The translations under genes were made by a program, and so were the position numbers. A DNA stretch of 35,500 bases from a virus, in the IMG/VR virus record IMGVR_UViG_3300035662_001474, positions 1 to 35,500 of that record. One strand, 5' to 3'. The notes beneath the pieces are model-generated. The model made no database searches. It worked only from the letters and a program-made list of their open reading frames with translations, and was not told the DNA's origin. This document shows, one piece after another, positions 28,401-34,400 of the stretch (position 1 is its first letter; every line of letters starts with the position of its first letter).

Positions 28401-31400
28401 GCTACTAAAGCATTATTGTTTACAATACGCTCATAAAATTTATAAGCTCTAGTATCAAGATCATCAATTACTTTATCAACTACTCTTTCTAAAGACTCCT
28501 GATCTAGTACTTTATTATCAGCTAAGTAAGTAAATCCACCCTTTAACTTACCAGTCCACACATACTTATATGTACCATTTTCAAGTACTTGTACTTTCAA
28601 AGGTATACCTTTTATAAATATGTTATGATCTTTAGCTAAGGTTTCATACCATCTATATCTTTCAACCTGTTGTAATATGGCACTCTTTATATCTTCCCTC
28701 ATAGTTTTAATATTACTAGCAGGAATTCTAAATGACATATTCTGAGGTTTGTTAGATGGTGTATATGGTGATTGTATATATGTTGGGTTCTTATCAGACT
28801 TTAACATAGTACTGTAGAAACCAAACACTAATGTTCTAACTACCCAACCACTAATACCCTCATTCTTGTAAGGTGTAGCAGTATCAGCATCTTCAAACAT
28901 AACGTTATTCTTATAACGTTGTTTTAAAGCTTCTTGTGTAATCAGTTCTCTAATGACTCTACCTTTAGATCTAAGGAAAGGATTGTATTTATAATACAAC
29001 TTATATCCAATAGATTCAGGATCAATATGATCTGGTCTTTTAAATCCAGTCTCACCAGTCTCATCAAGATTCCTTCTGAACTTCTCAAACATTCTAGTTA
29101 AGAAACTACCCTTAACAAATTTATAACTACTTCTGTTCTTAGAATCTAAATATCTACTGTTCTCACCAAAGCCTTGAGAGATAGCTAAAGTATCCATAAT
29201 CTCTTTAATACGATTATTGTTATCGTTAGCTAATGCATCCTCAATAGCTTCTAAAGATTCTTTCTTATCTACAAAGCCTATTATATTATTTAATATACCA
29301 TTTAAAGCATTAATAATTATCTCATTCTGTATAGGAGTTAAGTTAAAGATTTTAAACTTACCTAATCCTAACATATTAAATACTTTAGAAACAGTTTCTC
29401 TATTAGTACTAATCTTATTAGCCTTTACATCAGTAGACTTGTTTACAAGTTCTAATAAGCTTTGGGCTTGTCTAATTATAGCTCCTTGGGGATCATCTCT
29501 CAATACAGATAGAATACCATCCTCAATAGATAATTTAACAGCTTGTTCACCACCTAATACAGAATTAGGAATATATCTAGTCTTTAATGTAACTATAGGC
29601 TTTTCTCTAGAGTTAGGATCTTCTGCTTCTTCTAATATAACATCTGTCAATCCCATGTATGGGTGACGTTCTACTAACGAGGATATCCCAGCTTGTATAC
29701 CAGCACTTAAGTTTCTAGCTTCTTCTCTAGCTAATAATGTAGCATACATATTAGCCAACTGTTGTTCAGTAAATTTATTAGAAGGAACTAACTGTCCTTG
29801 TATATCAAATAACAATGGCTCATCTAAAGCTAATGTCATAGCTACTAATCTCTTAATATAATTATTAGCATTAGCATCCTTAACACCATTAGCATCCCTA
29901 CGAGTAAACTTATAGTCTACACCTTTGATAGTACCAACAACTAAGTTATTGTTATAATATAAACCACCATCTTTAAAACCACGTTGAGTTATTTTAAGGT
30001 TACTTGGTAAGAAGGCTTTTTTGTATCTTAATCTTGATACACCATTCTTTACCTCAGTAGTAACCTCACTAGTATATTTATCATTCTCAGCTCTTCTAAT
30101 TATATCAACTAAGAAGTCATACACTCTACCTACTTTAGGATCTCCAGAGTCATCTTTCCAACCAAGCTTAGTAGCATTCAAAGACATAGCTTGAATAGCA
30201 TTCATATCAAAGTTTTCAATACCTTTAAGGAGTTTTAAACTTATATAGAATACTGTTCTTCTAGGAATATATTCTTTTAAAAGTACATTACCTTCAGCAT
30301 CATATTGTTTAATAAACAATGCCGACATTAAGTTTTTAACAGAAGCAAGTAACTGTGACTCGTAATTTATACGCCAAGACTCTTCGATCTCATCCTTTAA
30401 AGAAGGATCATCACCAAATGTCTCGTCAGAATTATCTAAGTTAATACTATCAGTACTTTGTACTAAGTAATCATATACATTATTGTATATCATATTAGCA
30501 CGTTTAACTTCCTTCTCAGTTATACCGCCAACCAATATCTTTAACCATATTGGAGCTTTATCTTTTAAGTTATTAAACTGATCTTTCAAATCCGCATATA
30601 CAGCAAACTTAGCATCCTCTGGAGTCATAGTAGCTCCATTGTAATATACCTTACCATTAGCCCCAGTTCTAATAGACATTGCTATACCATTAGACTGATC
30701 GTTCCTAGGAGAGTCTGGGGATATTTTACTAGCTAATGATTTTAATATAGCTACTTGAGCTAAGTTATAATTATCAGCTGAATCCTTGTACTGTCTTTCT
30801 GGAGTACCAAACCAAGCATGTATAAGTAATTTATTTAAACCAGTACCTTCAACAGCTTCATTAGCAGTCTCATAAGTAAAGTTACCTTTCTGTATACGAT
30901 CAAAGAAACTTTCAATCTTATCTTGAGCAGATAATTGAATATTAAATATACTCTTTATCTTCCTGAAGAAACTATGTAATAGCCTACTAACAAAGTTTGG
31001 CTGTCTTAGGTAAGACATAAAGGAGTCTGCTAACCACTCTTCAATATCACGGTTAGTCTTATCCTTTAATAATGGGTTAGCTTGTATAGCTAACTTATAT
31101 ATCTCTTTACGTTGCTCAGCATTAAAGTAAGCATGTGTTACTCTATGGAAAGCCTCGTGTCTCAATACATCTATTGAAGCTTCACCTTGAGCATTAGTCA
31201 TTAAGTAAATAACTCCCTTCTCATATCTACCCCACACATCCTTACCAAAGCGTCTAATCATTTCAGCTTTAGATAAGAATAATAATTTATCAGGATCTGA
31301 AGCAAAGTCCTTACCAAATATTTCTGATGCTGCTTGTCTAACTAAACTAGGTGTAACCCAATTAGTAGGAGTTGTAGTATCACGTACTGTCCAATCAAAA

Positions 31401-34400
31401 CTATCAGTATCATCATCCCAGCTTAAATCAATATCATTACCATCAGCAGCGAAATCATTAGCAGGTCTAGGATCTTGTGGTACATGAGCTACATCATTAG
31501 GGATAGATTGTTCTAAAGCAGCTAGTTCTGCATCATAGTTAACAAGAATATTTCCTTTAGAGTCCGTAGTAACAGTATAATCTTTACTTAAAGTTTTATA
31601 TATATTAGGTACCATTACACCTTTTCTCATTTCTGAAAAAGAGTATAAACCTTTTACGCCAGAAGGTAAATTTTCTAATATATACTTATATGAATTAGTA
31701 GCTATTTTTTTATTTTGATATTCCTTTTTAGTACTTACTTCATAAACGTTAATATATTTTTTACCATCTATGTCTATTATATTTCCTTGAAACTTGAATA
31801 TCGGAACATTTGAGAAAGTACTTTTTTTATCATATACTTTTAATGTATACTCATCATTTTCAAGAGTAACTTCTGTTGTATAATCATTTTTATTAAAAAA
31901 TGAAGATATTTCTTGTCTTCTTTTTTCTATATCAGCTTTAGCATCTGTAGAAACACCACCTTCTAAAGCAGCTAATTCTGCATCATATTTAGCATTAATT
32001 TCTAAATATTTTCTTTTTGCTTCAATATTTTCTTCTCTACTATCTACATAACCTTTATTAGCTTCTGGATTTGAATACAAACCTTTTTTTCTCCCTTCAA
32101 TAGTTATATCAGCAATATCAATCCAGTTTTGTAAAGCTTTATCATATCTTGCTGCTACATCAGGTCTATACTTTATTTCATAATCATATCCCCTCACTTC
32201 TTTAATTAACTCCTCTTGTCTTCTTCTTTCTATATCAGCTTTTTTAGATTCTATAGGTTGAGTTTCTTTAATTGGTGGCTTAACATTGTTAATAGTAATA
32301 CTAGTAGGTTCAATACCCATTAATGAAGTTTCAAAATCATCTATCAGATCATCTTGAATTCTTTGTTTATATCCTTGTTCAGTTTCAGTAGGAAACCTAT
32401 TTACAGTTTTAGTATGCATTGGTAATCTTAAACCAAAGCCACTATTAACCATACTATCACCATTATTATCAAAAGCATTATCTCCCACTAAAGCATCTAA
32501 TACTTCTTCAGTGATAGGATCTAATTCCTCAACTACAGTTACTGCAGATGGTTCGCCTTTAGTAGGTCTATGGCTGTGTATGTAATGAGCCTTAGTGCCA
32601 TTACCAGGGTTATATAATAAGTTTAATCCTGAGAAATACTTATGACCAGTAGCTACACCATCTTTATATTCTTGTTTAGTCTGTCTTAAGTATATTCTTT
32701 TATCACCAATGAACACAGATGAGTTAGCCCTAGCTATAGAATCAAATGCTTTAGCTGCAGGACCATGATTACCACGCTCATTAATTAAACCATCAATAAC
32801 TAACTCTTCAACATATTGTGAAGGATCAATATCCATATTATGGATAATACCAGATTCAACTTTAGTACCACCATCTAGTATACGTTTGTAATTACGTTTA
32901 CCACCATTCTGATCTATAAACTCTTGTGAGTGTATTTCATATACAGGCATACGCTCTTTACCAGTAGCAAGATCTTTATCTACAGGTATATCAATCTTAA
33001 TATGTAAGCCTTTAAAGTTATAAACTTTACGCCAAACCTTTAATCCTTTATTACCCTTCTCTATTAAATAGAATCCTTTTAATGTAGGGTGTGCTGTATA
33101 ACTATTCTCACCAAGTTTTACTGGACCTTCAACTGCTCTTCTAGAACCTTTGTCTCCAGTAATAAAATACTTAGACATGAAATCCTCATCAGTACCCTCA
33201 TCATTTATAACAGCATTGTTAGGATCATAACCATACTCGTGTAAAGCTAATGGGTTAAATAATCCAGTACGAATACTCTTAATAAGATTATTATAGGTAG
33301 CTATATCAACACCTTTACGTGTAAGCTCTTCTATTACCTTCTTAGAAATCTCAGACTTAGGATTAAGTAACTTAGAGAATATCTCTGCTTGAGTTCTACC
33401 AATAGTCTTACCAGTTGACTTATTAACATAGTCATAACCAGGTACAACCTTTAGTCCACCCCAACGTATCTTAGTATCACCATCTAATACAGATAGTATC
33501 TTATGAATATCTTTTATGTTATTTAAGAAGCCACGTAACTCATTAACAGAAGAATCTAAATTTAAGTTTAATCTTCTAGTAGTTAATGGTACATACAATA
33601 CTTCTTCTTTACCACTCTTATGAGTAATTTTAATTACTTGGTAAGGTACACCAGGTCTAACTACACGAGGATTTAATCCTTGTTTAATTATCTCAGCATT
33701 ATTATATATCTTTAATTCCCAATTGTATTTATCGTCAATAGGATTAAATGATTCTAAGTTACCACTATCACTATAGTATGTACTCATAATCTTTACATAC
33801 ATAGTATCTAAGAACTCTCTAAAGTCTTTTAAAGGACCCCACTTAAAGAACTTAGGTGTAGCATTACCAATTTGTCCTACAAGCAATGGAGGATTCTTAT
33901 CACCCAGATCTGTAGTTAATTTTCCTTCCTTACCCTTGAATTCAGACCACTCAATATCATCAGCATCCCTAGTTTGAAACTCAGGGCTAGTAATAGCATC
34001 TACAACTTCCTTAGGTAATTTATACTTACCTATTTCATTTATATCATCCTTACCTATTACACCAATCAGATACCATGAACCATCAGCTCCCTGAGCAATG
34101 ATAGCTAGACCAGCTCTGTTGTTAGCCTTATCCCAGTACTTTACATATTGTACTTGAGAGCCTGTTGTAATCTTTTTATCCTTATCTTTAATAGAGAAGT
34201 ATTGTGGATACTTCAAGTTATGAGTATTAATTATAACTTGTGGTTCCTGCGTATTTTCTATAGGAAAATCTTCAGGCTTATTTAATTCTTCCCTAGCTAA
34301 ATCAACAGTATCATTATCCTGATCCATATCATCATCAGCTACAATACCCTCATTATCAGGATCTGCAGGCTTAGGATTAGTTGGATTAGCAGAATTAGTT

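Noticed and set aside
29217-29666. 149-codon + strand frame inside the giant gene
   Set aside because: It is antisense to continuous, well-formed protein sequence of the giant. Its Leu/Ser-rich product is typical of a shadow frame in AT-rich DNA, and the same applies to the other + strand frames there.
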